Shown one piece after another: positions 10,185 to 22,177 of a stretch of DNA of 64,000 bases. How positions within the stretch are numbered: position 1 is the first letter of the stretch; every line of letters begins with the position of its first letter. The notes under the pieces were generated by a model. The model made no database searches. It had not been told where the DNA came from and saw nothing but the letters and a program-made list of their open reading frames with translations. A program made the translations under genes and the position numbers. Source of the stretch: Orbicella faveolata. Lineage: Eukaryota > Cnidaria > Anthozoa > Scleractinia > Merulinidae. The DNA lies in assembly GCF_002042975.1 (NCBI RefSeq), contig NW_018149472.1, positions 2,081,158-2,145,157 on the forward strand, read 5' to 3'.

Positions 10185-12400
10185 TTAAAAGTGTTGCAAT
10201 GGTCCTTGGCTCCACATTGTCCTTGGTCTGTCCATAAACCCGCCATTGCAGGTCTGTATGGGAGCAGAATAGTTGTAGTTTCGCATTTGTTGAAGAGAGT
10301 TCGTTTCACTGAATGCGGACGACGAATTTGGATGCGAGTTGAAGTTCACCATAGCCGATAAGCTGCCAAAACCATTTGGATTTTGAGAACTGAGTTGCCT
10401 CACTCGTTCCTGAATTTCGAACTCCAGAGCTTTTTCTACAACCTTGTTCTCCTTTTTCCATTTCATTCTCCTGTTTTGAAACCAAATTTTGACCTGTTTC
10501 TCGGTCAGTCCAAGCGATTGAGCAATTTCGATTCTCCTCGGTCTGCACAGGTATTTGTTGTAGTGAAACTCCTTCTCGAGTTCCACAAGCTGTCTTGTGC
10601 TGTAAATTGTACGGTTAAGTTTATCGTCTTTTTCCTGTGGTACTCCTAAAAACAAAGATAGATTTGTTACGTACATGCGGTGGACGAGTGTACTGATAAG
10701 AGTTCTCACTTTGTCGCGTGTAATCTTGTTTAGCCCACCCGCCACAACAAGTGTTGCAATAGAAATTATTTCTGTTTTACAATGTATTGCCGCTCAAACA
10801 GTGGTAAAGATGACTCAAACAGGTTAGAATGTATTTGAATGTCAAGCGCTTACACGGTCACTTGATTCAAAAATGTAGTTCAATAATTTTCCTTAACTGT
10901 ACTTCACTTCGACCAAAATTTCCAGCGAGAGAATTCCGTCGTCAGATCGTGAAATTAATTTCAATGTATGAAGTATAATAGCTAATGATCTATTGCAAGT
11001 TACACCACAAAGCTTCGCTAATATTTGACGGGTAACAAAGCCGATATATCTGAAGGAGAATCATTTATAACAGTCCAAAATTTTAAGAATTTAGATTTTC
11101 GGACATGTCCGGCAATTTCGAGGTAAAACACTGCGAGTTTTTTCAAAAAAATATAACAAACAAGAGCCGCAACTATGGAGCGTTAACCATGGAGTCAAAC
11201 AAAAGGAGACTGAAAGAGTGTAACTGCAAAGCTTACGATAGTTTTTATTTATGAGCAAAGCTTCTCGATTCGAGCAAGGCCATGATCATGCGAGCGCGTA
11301 GCTACGTAGATAAATTCGACAGCACTGATTTCAAGTTTTGTTTTCAAGCACAACAATGCCAAGCTTAAAACGGCTCTGAACCTGCAGCTTTCAGCTAAAT
11401 TAAAAGAAATTTCACGAGGCTAGAGACAAGATTTCAGAGGTTTCGATTAAGTTAGAGAAAAACAACTCATTGTAATGTAACTTTCTGTGCAGGTTTTACT
11501 ACGCCTGCAGAATTCGAAAATGACTCAAATCACTGATTCAAAATACTTGGCGACTCTTGCTGTTATTAAAACACAAGATCCTTTGAACTGAAGCAAGTTA
11601 AAGTAACTGAGAAGAGACTGTTTTGTGGTTAATTAGGACATTTCTGAGACTTCCAACAAGATTTGGGACGCCACACAGCAAGGGCAAAAGGATTACCACA
11701 CTTTTGAACATGGCGTCTCGATTGGTCTTTTTGCTTCTGGCGTCAACGACGTGTGAATCCTTTGAAATACCTCAAAATACTGTCTTTTCATCTTAGCATA
11801 ACAAAACAATCCTATCAGTTCTGTCTTACAACTTCCATTCAAGCGAAATAAGTTGGATTGTTGACGCTAAGATTATAAAATACAGCGGTTCGCACCTTCG
11901 AATGGCGGAGCAAACTGCTTCACAAAGAAGAAGCGCCATGCTGGCGAGCCAATTCTCCAGCTATTATTCTTCGCTAATCCGCCATAATTATCAAACTTTA
12001 CACGCAACACACATTACAACTGCACTCAGTTCGTGCTAAACCTGAATATTCGAGAGATTTGTTTCGCGGCGATTTTAGAAATAGCGGTGCATGCAGAAAT
12101 CAGCCGCCGAGCGAAAGGGTTATTTCCGATCCCCACCCACTTTCACTGTTCCCCTTCGTTTTTAGGACAAAAACTCCTGCAATGACTTTGTTTCGTACCT
12201 TTTGTCCGGAACTCCTTCATCCACGGGTATATTCCGTGAGCGTTGTTTTCTGTAGAGGCATGTTGTTTCGGTGAATTAGCCGCTTCGACCTCCAAGCTAT
12301 CGCAGGAATTTTCTTTGCACGAGTTCGGAGGCGACGGTACGTCAGGCTGTTCGGCCCTGTCGTTTTTGCCTTGGCAACACGGAGTATTTGCTTTTTGCAT
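10185..12400 (-). CDS. Hox homeobox transcription factor, HoxD/anthox8-like (2 exons)
   Basis: Seen: exon 1 12400-12199 (ATG at 12398-12400, donor GTACG) and exon 2 10645-10185 (acceptor TTTTTAG) join in phase 1 to give 220 residues. The hexapeptide IYPWM lies at residues 57-61 and the homeodomain at about 75-134. The homeodomain has [15 protein letters not shown] in helix 1 and [14 protein letters not shown] in helix 3, with all DNA-contact residues (R5, Q50, N51, M54). A Ser/Asn-rich tail follows and ends LQHF. YLCRPRR and LVELEKEF are typical of Hox2/Hox3-type proteins, and among cnidarian genes this fits HoxD (anthox8) best; that name is from memory of the family, not an alignment. Residue 7 is Ile, where Ala or Ser is usual. 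The frame is open further upstream but has no ATG, so the start chosen is the only one in this exon; a further 5' exon cannot be excluded. Role: DNA-binding axial patterning factor with a PBX-contact hexapeptide. Confidence 0.9.
10646..12198 (-). other. Intron of the HoxD-like gene
   Basis: About 1.55 kb between the hexapeptide exon and the homeobox exon, the usual place of the Hox intron. No nested gene or repeat was recognised. Confidence 0.75.
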
Positions 12401-14961
12401 GACTTGTCCACTACTGTGCTTCTTAAATGGGGGCCTTAAGAAAGATGAATATGTTTTTGATAGAAGACAATACAAAGTTGACCAATTTTTTGACCTTTGG
12501 ATGAAGATCAATGCTGACCGTTGACAAGACTCGATAGGCACAGTGGCATTGTTTGTCCCACGTACCAACAAGTAAAGAAAGAAAGATGTATTATTTTTGG
12601 GCACGTGATTCGCTGAGAGCCAATTAGACTGCTCACATCTGCCTCAAGATTTCACTTATGGTATGTAATGGGATACACAAAGCGCTTGGAGTGTTTTTCC
12701 GAGTAATTCATCATTTTAAGACAAGCCGTCGTTTTGTGAAGGAATTTACGGCTACCTATAGCGGAAACATAAATCTTCTTACCCGTCGGAACGATTTGTA
12801 CCCACTAACTTGAGCAGTGCGGCTGTTTCCTTTGTCATATGAAAAGTTTTCCTTCATCTTTTGGTGAAGACCTGTTACTTTAATTTAGCAAATACAATAA
12901 TGTACGGAACATGTACAAAGATCATTTGAGACTGAAAATTTGGTCACCGGCGACAAATCAAGGGACTGATGCCGTTTAGATTCTTAAATATCTGTTGGCG
13001 AGTTAATCTTTCTTAAGCTCTTGTTAAAAACTTAAGACTATAATAGCTCATGTAAACAGAAATAACAGGCTATAAAGAACACAAGAGGACGAGAAAATAG
13101 CTCAAGAGATTAGCATTGCTTAACCAAGTACGTGTTTCGCGTCTGTTTTCGCATAGTTTGGCTTGATACCTCATCGATCAAACCATTTTCCCTGTCAAAA
13201 AACAGAGCCATATCGTCGCACATTTTGTTAATGTTATAATTTGCCTTTCTTATGGAAAGGAGCATCTGGCGTTGTGAACATTATAAATTCTAAAATAGTA
13301 CCAGCTAAATAAATAGAAATGCACTCTTACGAGAAACACCAAAACTATTTCTACAGCTGAAACAGAGGAAAACAGCGGATTTTGCTTGATGAGAAAGAAT
13401 GTTTGCCTTCTGTTCTGTTCTGGGTTGCCTCTTGCATTTTATTTTTATTAAACGCATTGTTTTTCTTAAGTTACGGACACCTAAAACATTGTTAACACTT
13501 TCTGTTTCCACAAAAATGGCCAATTTTTTTTTCGGCGTGGTTTTCTTCAATTTCTAAATCCTCGAAGACAGCAACTGGCGTAATTGATTAACACTCATTA
13601 TCCGGCTAAGCCGATATCGTTACCTATTTCCTGCTGGTTATGTTTGACACTGGTCTTTAACCCGGATTTGCGATGTACATCGTTTTTATTTCAAAGCTGA
13701 GAGTGGTAATCATGATTTCCTTGAACAAAGCATTTCCCACATAAACCGGCGGCTTGTTCAAACGCGGAATTTGCTTTTGAAATTTAAATTGTCCAGGAAG
13801 AATGGGCGCTAGACATTTGGACTCCACTCCTCCATTCCAAATGACAATAACATCGGCAAGTGATGCCCGGATGAACTGTCGCAATATGCTAGATTTCCCT
13901 GCCTGAAAAAACGACATCCCTTGCATAGTCTAAAATACTTATTATTAGGGTTGTGTGACCTAATAAACGCGGATGAGATTCGTTTGTAGATCGGAACGGT
14001 CGAAAACAGATCGTTCGACGGGAAGCAAAGATGGGCCCCGTTTGTCTGGTGTTAATTAGTTTAAACCGAATGGTGTGAGCTGAATATTTAATTATAGGCA
14101 GTAATTTTCTCGCCTAGTAAGAGACTTGTGAAAGTATTCAGACGAAGAGACGACTTCGGTTTTTCGGTTGTTTTCAATTTAGAACGGGGTCAGAGTTGTG
14201 AAATGTGGTTTATTTTACGATCTCATGATTTTACGTAGCATACATCAATCGCGCGCCATCGCGCGCAGTAGTAAAGTACCCCCCAAGTGCAAAACAGGAA
14301 GGTTCAAAGGTCTCATCGAAATTCCGTGCTGACGAAATCCTTGAAGGTAATTTACAATTTTAAAATTTGTGCAACACGGTGTAGCTGACTTTAGTCTTAA
14401 TAAAAGGATTTCCTTGTGCCGGATCGAGATTCTATTGCTGTTTGTACATCAATGTACTGCTTGCCAGACAAATGAAAAGATTATGAAAATTACCTCGAGG
14501 TACAAGCAAATTCTTCCAAACAACAGAAAAACAGAAGACGGAAATCAGTAGGGAGAATTACTATTTCCAACTTAGGCGTCAAAAGTTCAAAGCGTTAACT
14601 TCCGGTTGAGATAAGCGACTGCTACTGGCCCAAGCAGAGATATTCAGTTAGCAGAAGATTTCTCTGTTTCGATCAATAACTTTTCTGCCATTTTGAGGTT
14701 CCTGAGTGGCATATGCGTGCGCAGCAAAGTGTTAAGTTCGCTTTCACACGATGTAGACGATTAACAGATAAATTGAATGTTCGGAGCAGTTTGAAGGCAA
14801 TCTTTGCATTGAAGATGCTTGAATTCGATGGCAATGCAAATTATCTTTTATCTGCTTTTGTCAGTCGAGGAGAGAAAATGAAAAAAACTTGTACGAGAGA
14901 GGGAAAGAGACTTAACCTGGAATGTCAGTGGCAACTGACTTGAGACTGACGTGGCTGCCAA
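12401..14961. other. Intergenic or intronic, nothing supported
   Basis: Searched by eye on the minus strand for a homeobox (complement of [10 protein letters not shown] codons) that could belong to the orphan hexapeptide exon at 19 kb; none seen. No repeat with clear ends. Confidence 0.5.
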
Positions 14962-15010
14962 AGGCTGATTTTCACTTGCGTATAAGTATTATGAACACAC
15001 GCAGACGCAA
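14962..15010. repeat. End fragment of the 42.1 kb MITE family
   Basis: AGGCTGATTTTCACTTGCG followed by TATAAGTATTATG matches the left end of the element at 42132-42320 (AGGCTGGTTTTCACTGGCG, CATAAGTATAAG). The opposite end was not found, so the copy is truncated. Confidence 0.5.
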
Positions 15011-15674
15011 TGAAGTATTTCTTAAGTAGCGGATCTTTTGTCAGGCAATTTTCCTGATAAAATACCACATTGGTGTAAACAAGAACATAGCGGGCACCTC
15101 GTGAGGTCGTAGGACGCGAAAAGAGATCGTGAGATTCTGTTCGTTTGCGTTTCAGCTGCATAAGTTGACAAATCCAGGAAAAGACGTGTAGCCCAAATCT
15201 ATTTGTCCATTTTTCAGTCAATCAATTCCTTCGATTATATCGCAGCCACACAGCACAGCACACAGTATTTTTCCATATATTAACTGTACGCCTTTTAAAA
15301 ACCCCTCAATGTTCCGGGAGCGGGTAAGATCAACTTAATTAATCGAATATGCTGCGATTAGCTACCCGAGCAGGCTTGCCCTCTTGTGATTTGCCGCTGT
15401 TTCCCGTGAGGCAATTTATTGCGGCAAGCTTGTAGGGTCAAGAAGGCTGGATAGTGACCTCTTCTTTTTTTTTTGTTTTCGTCTCGGCTCGTAAACACGC
15501 AAAAAATACAGAAGCCAGTTGCTCTTGAACATAACAGTGTTTATAATCCATCCGATATTTTCACTCGCGCGCAATTGGTCTAGACGCGTCACGTGACATT
15601 CCCCAATTTTCAAAACCGCGCGTGTTGCAAAAAGTATTTGAAGGATAATAAACACAATAGCGTCTATTTGCCAT

Positions 15675-15800
15675 GAAAATGTGCTCGCATATTTGTCCTT
15701 GGACATTATCTGTTCCTCGAAGCTCACAGTTGCTCTCGGAAAACTGTTCGCTTCTCGGAACAGATAATGCCCGTGGACAAATATCCGAGCATATTTTCGC
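15675..15800. repeat. Palindromic MITE
   Basis: The left arm (GAAAATGTGCTCGCATATTT...) and right arm (...AAATATCCGAGCATATTTTC) pair through TTATCTGTTCC / GGAACAGATAA to a centre of alternating short arms (CGAAGC, AACTGT). Nearly the whole 126 bases fold on themselves. An open frame crossing it on both strands is a by-product. Confidence 0.75.
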
Positions 15801-15923
15801 GCGAAATGGAGACTATTGTTTATGTATTTCTCTTCCATACAGCATTATCTTATATTAACTACTTAATAACCGAGAGTGAGGTCGTTACGGGAAAATCTCA
15901 AACTGAGGCCTTGCCGTATTGAC

Positions 15924-16018
15924 NNNNNNNNNNNNNNNNNNNNNNNNNNNNNNNNNNNNNNNNNNNNNNNNNNNNNNNNNNNNNNNNNNNNNNNNNNNNN
16001 NNNNNNNNNNNNNNNNNN
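15924..16018. other. Assembly gap (95 N)
   Basis: A run of N flanked on both sides by low-copy-looking MITE text (CGTTACGGGAAAATCTC to the left; a related CGTATAATAATG stretch near 16250). True length unknown. It matters because a homeobox exon for the orphan 19 kb exon could be hidden here. Confidence 0.99.
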
Positions 16019-17039
16019 TAAGTCATCTATATAAATTTTATTAAAGAAATATCTCTAAACTTTTAGCTACTGATATTCTCGTACTGATTTTAATCGGCTT
16101 TCATCGCTTCAATGTGCTTGAATTTTCAGAGCCGGGCTCTTCCTAATTTGCATAATCCGTAATCGGCCCGTGGGCATTACGGCTGCATAATGACCGTTCA
16201 GATCTCGTTCTTAGCCAATCAGAACGCGCGTTATATCGACCACAAGCCAAAGCCGTATAATAATGTATATTAATCGTACAGATTGAGAAGTGAGTCAGAA
16301 AAAAGTTAATTCGGATCATGAACTATGCTTAGAACTTGAAAACTTTTAACAGGCCATTTCCGAATGAATAGTTGTGCACCAGGCCTCACTTTGATAGAGA
16401 GGCTGGAAATGGACCATTGGCTTCATCATGGCTTCATGGCTTGGTGCTGTAGCGTTAGCCCATTTCATCATCCATAATTGCGTTTTGAGGGAAATTGAAA
16501 ATTTTGTTTTAAGTCGCGAAAACGAAATAACCGTGAGATATCGGCTGGTGCTATTTCCTCATAAGAATTCCTTTTGTTATCATTTCCTTTGCGCATGAGC
16601 GGATCGAATGTATGTGTGAGTAGATAACTGTTGCGTTTGACCAGAATTAGTCCACAGAACGGACGGTTTAGCGGGACAGAGCACAAGGGTCGTGTTTTCA
16701 TAAAGTATATCATAACGTAAGGTTCCAAGGCCTGAAAACTCACTCGTGGGTTTTGACTCTCATCCTCAGAAATCCGAGCACAACAAGGATGACCAAGGAT
16801 GACAGAGTTGCCTCAAGTCGACATTTGCTTAATCCTTTGCTTATTCATCTTCTTCGAGGGAAGTGAGAGGGTAAAAAAAATTCGAGCAACGTAAGACACT
16901 AAAGGTCGACTTGTTTCACTAACAGGCCACGGGAGTATTATTGGAAAGGACTTTTATAAAGTCTAAAATGATGAGGCAAAGAGGAGAAGAAGAACAAATT
17001 ATGCAGCAGGGCCTCCGCTAACGCACGTCTCGGACATCT
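16019..17039. other. Nothing supported
   Basis: No domain-like open frame, no tRNA and no clear repeat ends. The segment near 16160-16260 resembles common palindromic coral repeats but its borders could not be set. Confidence 0.4.
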
Positions 17040-17366
17040 AGGGTGCTTACCATTATGCCAGAGATTCCGGAAATTTCGGTCGAAATTCAAATGGAAAGGT
17101 CCGTTTCGGTTTCTCCGACCGGAATATTCGGGATCACCCAGGCTGGAGGTGGTCCACCTATTTCGGTCGGAACATTCCGACCGAAATTCGCCGTTCCATT
17201 TTTGACAAACCGGTACTTTGCCCTAATTAGGGAATTCGGAAAAGGAATTGAAAATGGCAAGAGCCATTCCTATTGGTTGGCTCGTTTAATCGGAAAATGT
17301 CGTTCCATTTTCCTCGGGTATTCCCACTGATCTCTGACCGGTCGGTTTGTCTCGGAAAGCACTCCC
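17040..17366. repeat. MITE with GGGTGCTT..AAGCACTCCC ends
   Basis: The left end GGGTGCTTACC (17041 on) and right end GGAAAGCACTCCC (ending 17366) are imperfect inverted repeats. Inside, TTTCGGTCGGAA / TTCCGACCGAAA-type inverted motifs and GTTCCATTT repeats recur. The 95-codon open frame through it has no domain character. Confidence 0.5.
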
Positions 17367-17879
17367 AGCCTAAGCATTGGACTTCTGGGTCATGGTCTCG
17401 GCCACATATAATCACTATTGTTTAAAACTTTCCGTAAGCAAACACCTCTGCTAACAGGAATATTTTCTCTGATCTCAAGCTGCTTTTAATAGGCTCCCCA
17501 ATATTTGCCGAAAGTATTGCATGATGACTTGATGTGTTTGGTACAGCAAGAAAACGTTGTTTCACTGCCCAGATACTTAAGAAGAGTTTAAATTCGGGAA
17601 CACATTCTTTAAAAGTAACAACTGCATATAAATTTTATTCCTACGTAGAGGTGCTACGTCGCTTTGACAGTAATACGCCCTGCGTGTCAGTGTCATGGTA
17701 ACAAAACAATTCTTTCTCGTCCTGGGTTATTGCGTGCCCATTTGGCTGGGTTGGTACTAAATCGCTTCTTACCGACCCTACTGGCTAGGAATAATATTTA
17801 TTCGGCCGATGATATTTTTCTATGTTAATTAATGGTATTTCAAGGCAATACCTCATATAAAGTAAAGCATTGAAGCCGA

Positions 17880-18102
17880 CTGGCTCATAGCCGGAGCTTA
17901 CCCCGGTTTCTGTAGCATGAAGCGGCTAGGAGTATTTCTACTCCACCTGGACGGGATANTACCCATTTATGCACCTGGGTGGAGAGAAGTACTATGAGAG
18001 TTAAGTGTCTTGCCTAAGAACACAACACAGTGTCCCCGGCCAAGGCTCGAGCCCGGACCGCTAGATCCGGAGACGACCGCACTAACCATCAGGCCACCGC
18101 GC
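17880..18102 (-). repeat. tRNA-derived SINE
   Basis: Read on the minus strand it starts at 18102 with a tRNA-like head: A box GTGGCCTGATGG and B box GGGCTCGAGCC, 45 bases apart. A body follows containing CACTTAACTCTCATAG and the ACCTGGGTG stretch. This layout is that of a tRNA-related SINE. One ambiguous base lies at 17959. A tail fragment of the same kind occurs near 2320-2400. Confidence 0.65.
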
Positions 18103-19085
18103 TTCCCATAAATACCTCATACGGTTGATAAGAATCTCTCTTCTCACTACCCGTCTGTTTGAAAGTTACGCGTGATACTGTTAGGAGAAATTCCATGTTG
18201 ACATTGTAAACTGTGTTGCCTCAGCGTTATTCACATATGCGTGTGGTGTCCTCAGATCGTGTGACGAGTGACGAGAGAGCCAGGCTTTCAGTTTTTGAAG
18301 ACACACATATAATGTTTTCTGTGGCGCCTAATTTGCAGCGTGACTAAGATAAGCAGTGCCACAATAACATCATTTATAAACAGGAAGAGTTAATGTGCTA
18401 CTGTTTATAGAGAGGTGTCATAGCGATCAAAGGTGTCAAATTTTACATTAACATGCTTTTATTTCTACTTAAAATCTTGTGTGGTTACTCACATATTTGA
18501 ATTCTTTTAGGCCTGTTCAATGAGGGATAAAACGCAGGTTCGATCGTTAATTCGATCGCAAAAGTGTTAGGCAAAGTGTTTTTTGTTGCCGTGGCATAGG
18601 AGTGCAGGTCGGTTGCCTACAAGATTCAAAGACTTACACCAGACGAACTAACAAAGAAATAACAGAAACTCTCCCCATAACGTGGACCTGGATAAACGTT
18701 TCTGATTTCATGAATATATCAGCCAATGCTATACACGCAAGAAAGTAAAATTACTGTCCGTGAAATGGTCGACTCAGCGCATGTAATGATAAACCCAAAA
18801 ACAGAGCCCCCAGCAATACAACATTGGAAAATAGCAGCCTAGCATTATCAAGGCTTCTACACTCTGAAAAACTATTATACATTATTGTACTGAAAAAGTC
18901 CCCATATTTCAAAGTAGAGCAAAAAATCAACCTGAATTTCTAAGGTAAATCCATATCGCTGTTATTACAGACACCTCATTAACAAAACACCTCTAGTTGT
19001 CTTGCTAATGTCTGTCTGTGCTAACAAGGCAAGCTGGTTGCTAAGCATTTGACTAACTAGAGAATACAAGCTAAATTCCTCTTAC
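18103..19085. other. Region downstream of the orphan hexapeptide exon
   Basis: If the 19.1 kb exon is the start of its own gene, its intron begins here. No homeobox codons were found on the minus strand. Otherwise nothing recognised. Confidence 0.5.
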
Positions 19086-19344
19086 TTTTCTTCTTCTTTC
19101 CTTGATTTGATCTATGAATCTCCATCCAAGGATAAACGCATAGTTCGTGGTCTACTTCTCTGGGTGAACGCGCTCTTTCAGTGCTTGTTGGTGGAGATTC
19201 GTCTTGACAAGATTTGCGCTTCTCCTTTGTGCCATAATCCGATGTGACATTTGTAGAGCGTTCAGTTCTGTCAAGATGCGCTTCGTCTGTGTGCCCAAGA
19301 AGCCGGCTTATTGAATGTGAAAGCGTAGAGGAATGTCTTTCCAT
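19086..19344 (-). CDS. Orphan Hox hexapeptide exon (YPWM), no homeobox of its own found
   Basis: Seen: ATG at 19342-19344, 86 codons plus one base, then a strong donor (AAAA|GTAAGA). The exon encodes a Ser/Thr/Glu-rich N-terminus and VYPWM at residues 70-74, followed by a short basic linker ending GKKKK. This is the standard first exon of a Hox gene. No homeobox exon is visible on the minus strand between here and the HoxD-like gene. Its phase-1 donor is compatible with the acceptor at 10645: joining would give KKKKRVPQEK then the homeodomain. It could therefore be (a) an alternative upstream first exon of the 10-12 kb gene, (b) the first exon of a separate gene whose homeobox is in the gap at 15.9 kb, or (c) the remnant of a gene that lost its homeobox. 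The hexapeptide and donor look intact, which weakens (c). Confidence 0.65.
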
Positions 19345-20020
19345 GTTTTATGGCACACAGGTTGGGAGGTAACAGTTTTACACGGCGAACAAGTCTCAGC
19401 TATTCGTTCAAGTGACCCTCAATTAAGACCGGGGTCGCAATTGAATTGTTTTCACCGTCAAACGGATAACAGAGTCAAGTTGAGTCTTTAACCTAATGAA
19501 GTGAATGATTGACAACCTACTTAGGTAAAAGACTTAAATCTGGTTAATTCCTTAATCCTTAAATTGATCAAGATAGAATCTCTCCTTAAAATGTCAATAC
19601 ATTGCCAAGCAAACGGGTGATGAGAATATTGAAAATTATTATCCCATGAGGTGTAAAATAACAGTGAGATATCGGCTAGCCTTCTCGATCAGAGCAGTGG
19701 TGTGCTACGATTGGCCAGAAATACCTACTATACTATCGACTGGCGGGCCTTCATAGACATTTCTCGGTTCTCTTGACTTCATAATCTGTTCCTCGTTAAC
19801 TATTTATGATGTCTTTTTGAAACTCAGGACGAAAGGTGAAAAATTCGCTTAAAGAAAATCAGTCATACCATAAGTGCAGGCTTTCAAAATGGTTTTTCTT
19901 TTTTTTATAGATTATCTGAATAGCTAAAGCCATTCTCCTCTAGAATGGCTTATCTATATTTTCAAAACAAGTTCTTTCGACCGGGAATTAAACTCAATGG
20001 CTGAGGAAGTGCTCTGCTAT
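19345..20020. other. Upstream region of the orphan Hox exon
   Basis: No gene recognised; probable 5' UTR and promoter of the hexapeptide exon, but no TATA element could be assigned. Confidence 0.4.
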
Positions 20021-20423
20021 GAGGGTCGTACAGGGGTATTCTCGTGAAGCGTGATTAGCTGATTTTATTTCCGTGACTCGCGACCTGAGGGTTTTGCGTG
20101 ACCCGTGAAGAAGTATTAACCGATATTCGTGATTTTACCACTCTATTCTACGTGATTTTCAGACGCAAGTCCTCCGAATGGTTAGAGTCGTCTATCGAGA
20201 GTGACTAAGGTATGCGATTTGCAATATTGAGCCTTGACTTAGCCATTTGTGATTTTTCTTTCTTCAAACACTCTTTCTAGTGTAAGAACAAGTCATTAAA
20301 GAAAGGATATCTTACTTGCTTATTTTCGTCATTCGGGAAAACGAAATTTTTATCCGTGATCCGTGATCCTCTATTATTCCCAGCCAGAGATCCCCCCAGA
20401 GACCCCGCCCCCCTGTACGACCT
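20021..20423. repeat. Non-autonomous hAT-like element with 8-base target duplication
   Basis: Inverted ends AGGGTCGTACAGGGG (left) and CCCCTGTACGACCT (right) are flanked by the direct repeat TCTGCTAT at 20013-20020 and 20424-20431. An 8-base duplication is the hAT signature. The 403-base inside has no transposase ORF and contains repeated CGTGA(C/T) motifs. Confidence 0.8.
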
Positions 20424-20431
20424 TCTGCTAT

Positions 20432-22177
20432 ATATCGAGGTATTTTAAATCAGGCTGACCAAAACATCATAGAGGAGCGCGGTGTTTAACCGAGTCAAAG
20501 GTGGTACAGGAAAAATTCAAAGCTCTGCTACTGTGAAAGGGTTGACTTTGAATTCACGCCGCCGGCTAGAACAAACTCCCTTTTTTTATTCGAAGACTTT
20601 ACCCTCATTAAAAGCAAACGCAAAACATCTATACAACTGGCTTTATGATAACAGGAGTCAGTGCCTTTTCAGTTTAACATAATTATTTTCGGGCTGGTTT
20701 ATTACACTTTTAATTTTTATCCGGATTTGCAATACCCGTCGTAAATTGTAACAAAGTATTGGTAAATTGTAATCGGCCTGTCGCAAATTGACAACACGAT
20801 TATTGCGTATCACTATTATAAAAACGCACCTGTCGCTAGTTGTCTGGTTGTTGTGACAAGACTTAAACGACAAGAACTTTTGTTTCCTCTTTTCATGGTT
20901 AGCCAACTTCACGACCGACGTAAAGAGCGAGGAGTTAAAGAAAGGAGTAATTCCCGTTTACATACCATATAGGGGAATTTTTTTACTTTTCTTGTTCTTA
21001 AATCGGAGTTAATATTTTTAAATAATAATGAATGAACTTTTTTAAACAACAATAATAATAATAATAATAATAATGTTAAAAAAAGTTATGCATGCGCAAT
21101 ATCAATAATAGTGTTTTGATAATTCTGCTGTTAAATTTTGCCAGTTTATTAATTATATTTGATGATATTTTATTCCCCTTCTGGATTTTACACCATTTTT
21201 ACGAATAAAATGAGAACTGACTGAACAAAGGGAAAGCGATGATGACAACAATGTTCAAAATATGCAAAACACGACGATGTGAAAGTCAATGCCCGACAGC
21301 TGGGTCGTCAAAAATTGCATGCAACAAGGTGTCATTAATTACAATGTGCGATAGTTGTGTTCAGTACAAATCCCGACAACTGATGTTACAAACTGCGACA
21401 GTATTACAACTCAGGACATTATTACATTTTAAGACAAAAAGTAACATTGGAAATAAAGAAATTCGCACAAAAAGGACATCTTTTTCTTTACTTCGTGTGC
21501 TGTTCCGATCTTTCATTTTCTCAGTTGGAATAAGCGACGAATTTTTTTTCTCGACTCTTCTACCGTCACTTAGCCGCGCCAAAACACAATTTTTAACCCC
21601 CAAAATGGTACTACGAGCGCCTGGGACTCTTACATGTCTCTCTAAAGCTCTCTTGGCTTCGTTAGGCTCAGACGGCTTGTAATGGCTTGTTATGTACTAA
21701 AAAAACAAACTGACTGCAATTCGCCAGTAATTAAGACAGTTAAAGAAGAGTGAAAGACCAAAGATGGTTCAAAATAACAATTTATTTCCTTAATTTTAAT
21801 ATTCCGTTATACATGTATCTGAACAGAAACTATCAGCATAAACCAAAAAGAACATTCGATATTTGACACACATCTTAACGACAAAAGTACACCTTTGAAT
21901 TTTGTAAACCATTGAACATTATTTGAAATTCATACACCGCCTGAGTTGTTCTATCAGTTTGCAAAGGGAATCTCGTACGAGAGCCCAGATACTTCCTGCT
22001 CAAATCAATTGTAGCTATATACAATGAGAATTTTTGCGCAAATAAATAAAACAATAAATAATAATAGACATATCCTCTTACCGACAATTTTTAAGTCACA
22101 ATTTGATTTGAAACCACTCGAAAATTTTTAGACGTAACCCGAACATAATGATGGCCAGTTCCAAAAACTGGGGTCAG
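20432..22177. other. Intergenic with (AAT)n tract
   Basis: A short AAT microsatellite lies at 21050-21074. No gene recognised. A complement of AATAAA at 21781-21786 may serve the acyltransferase gene, implying a 3' UTR of about 390 bases. Confidence 0.45.

Noticed and set aside
12401-12604. Upstream extension of the HoxD-like first exon
   Set aside because: The frame is open but has no ATG, and the residues show no family motif; an unseen 5' exon is possible but unsupported.
12601-19085. Homeobox exon for the orphan hexapeptide exon
   Set aside because: Read through on the minus strand for helix-3 codons; none seen outside the N gap.
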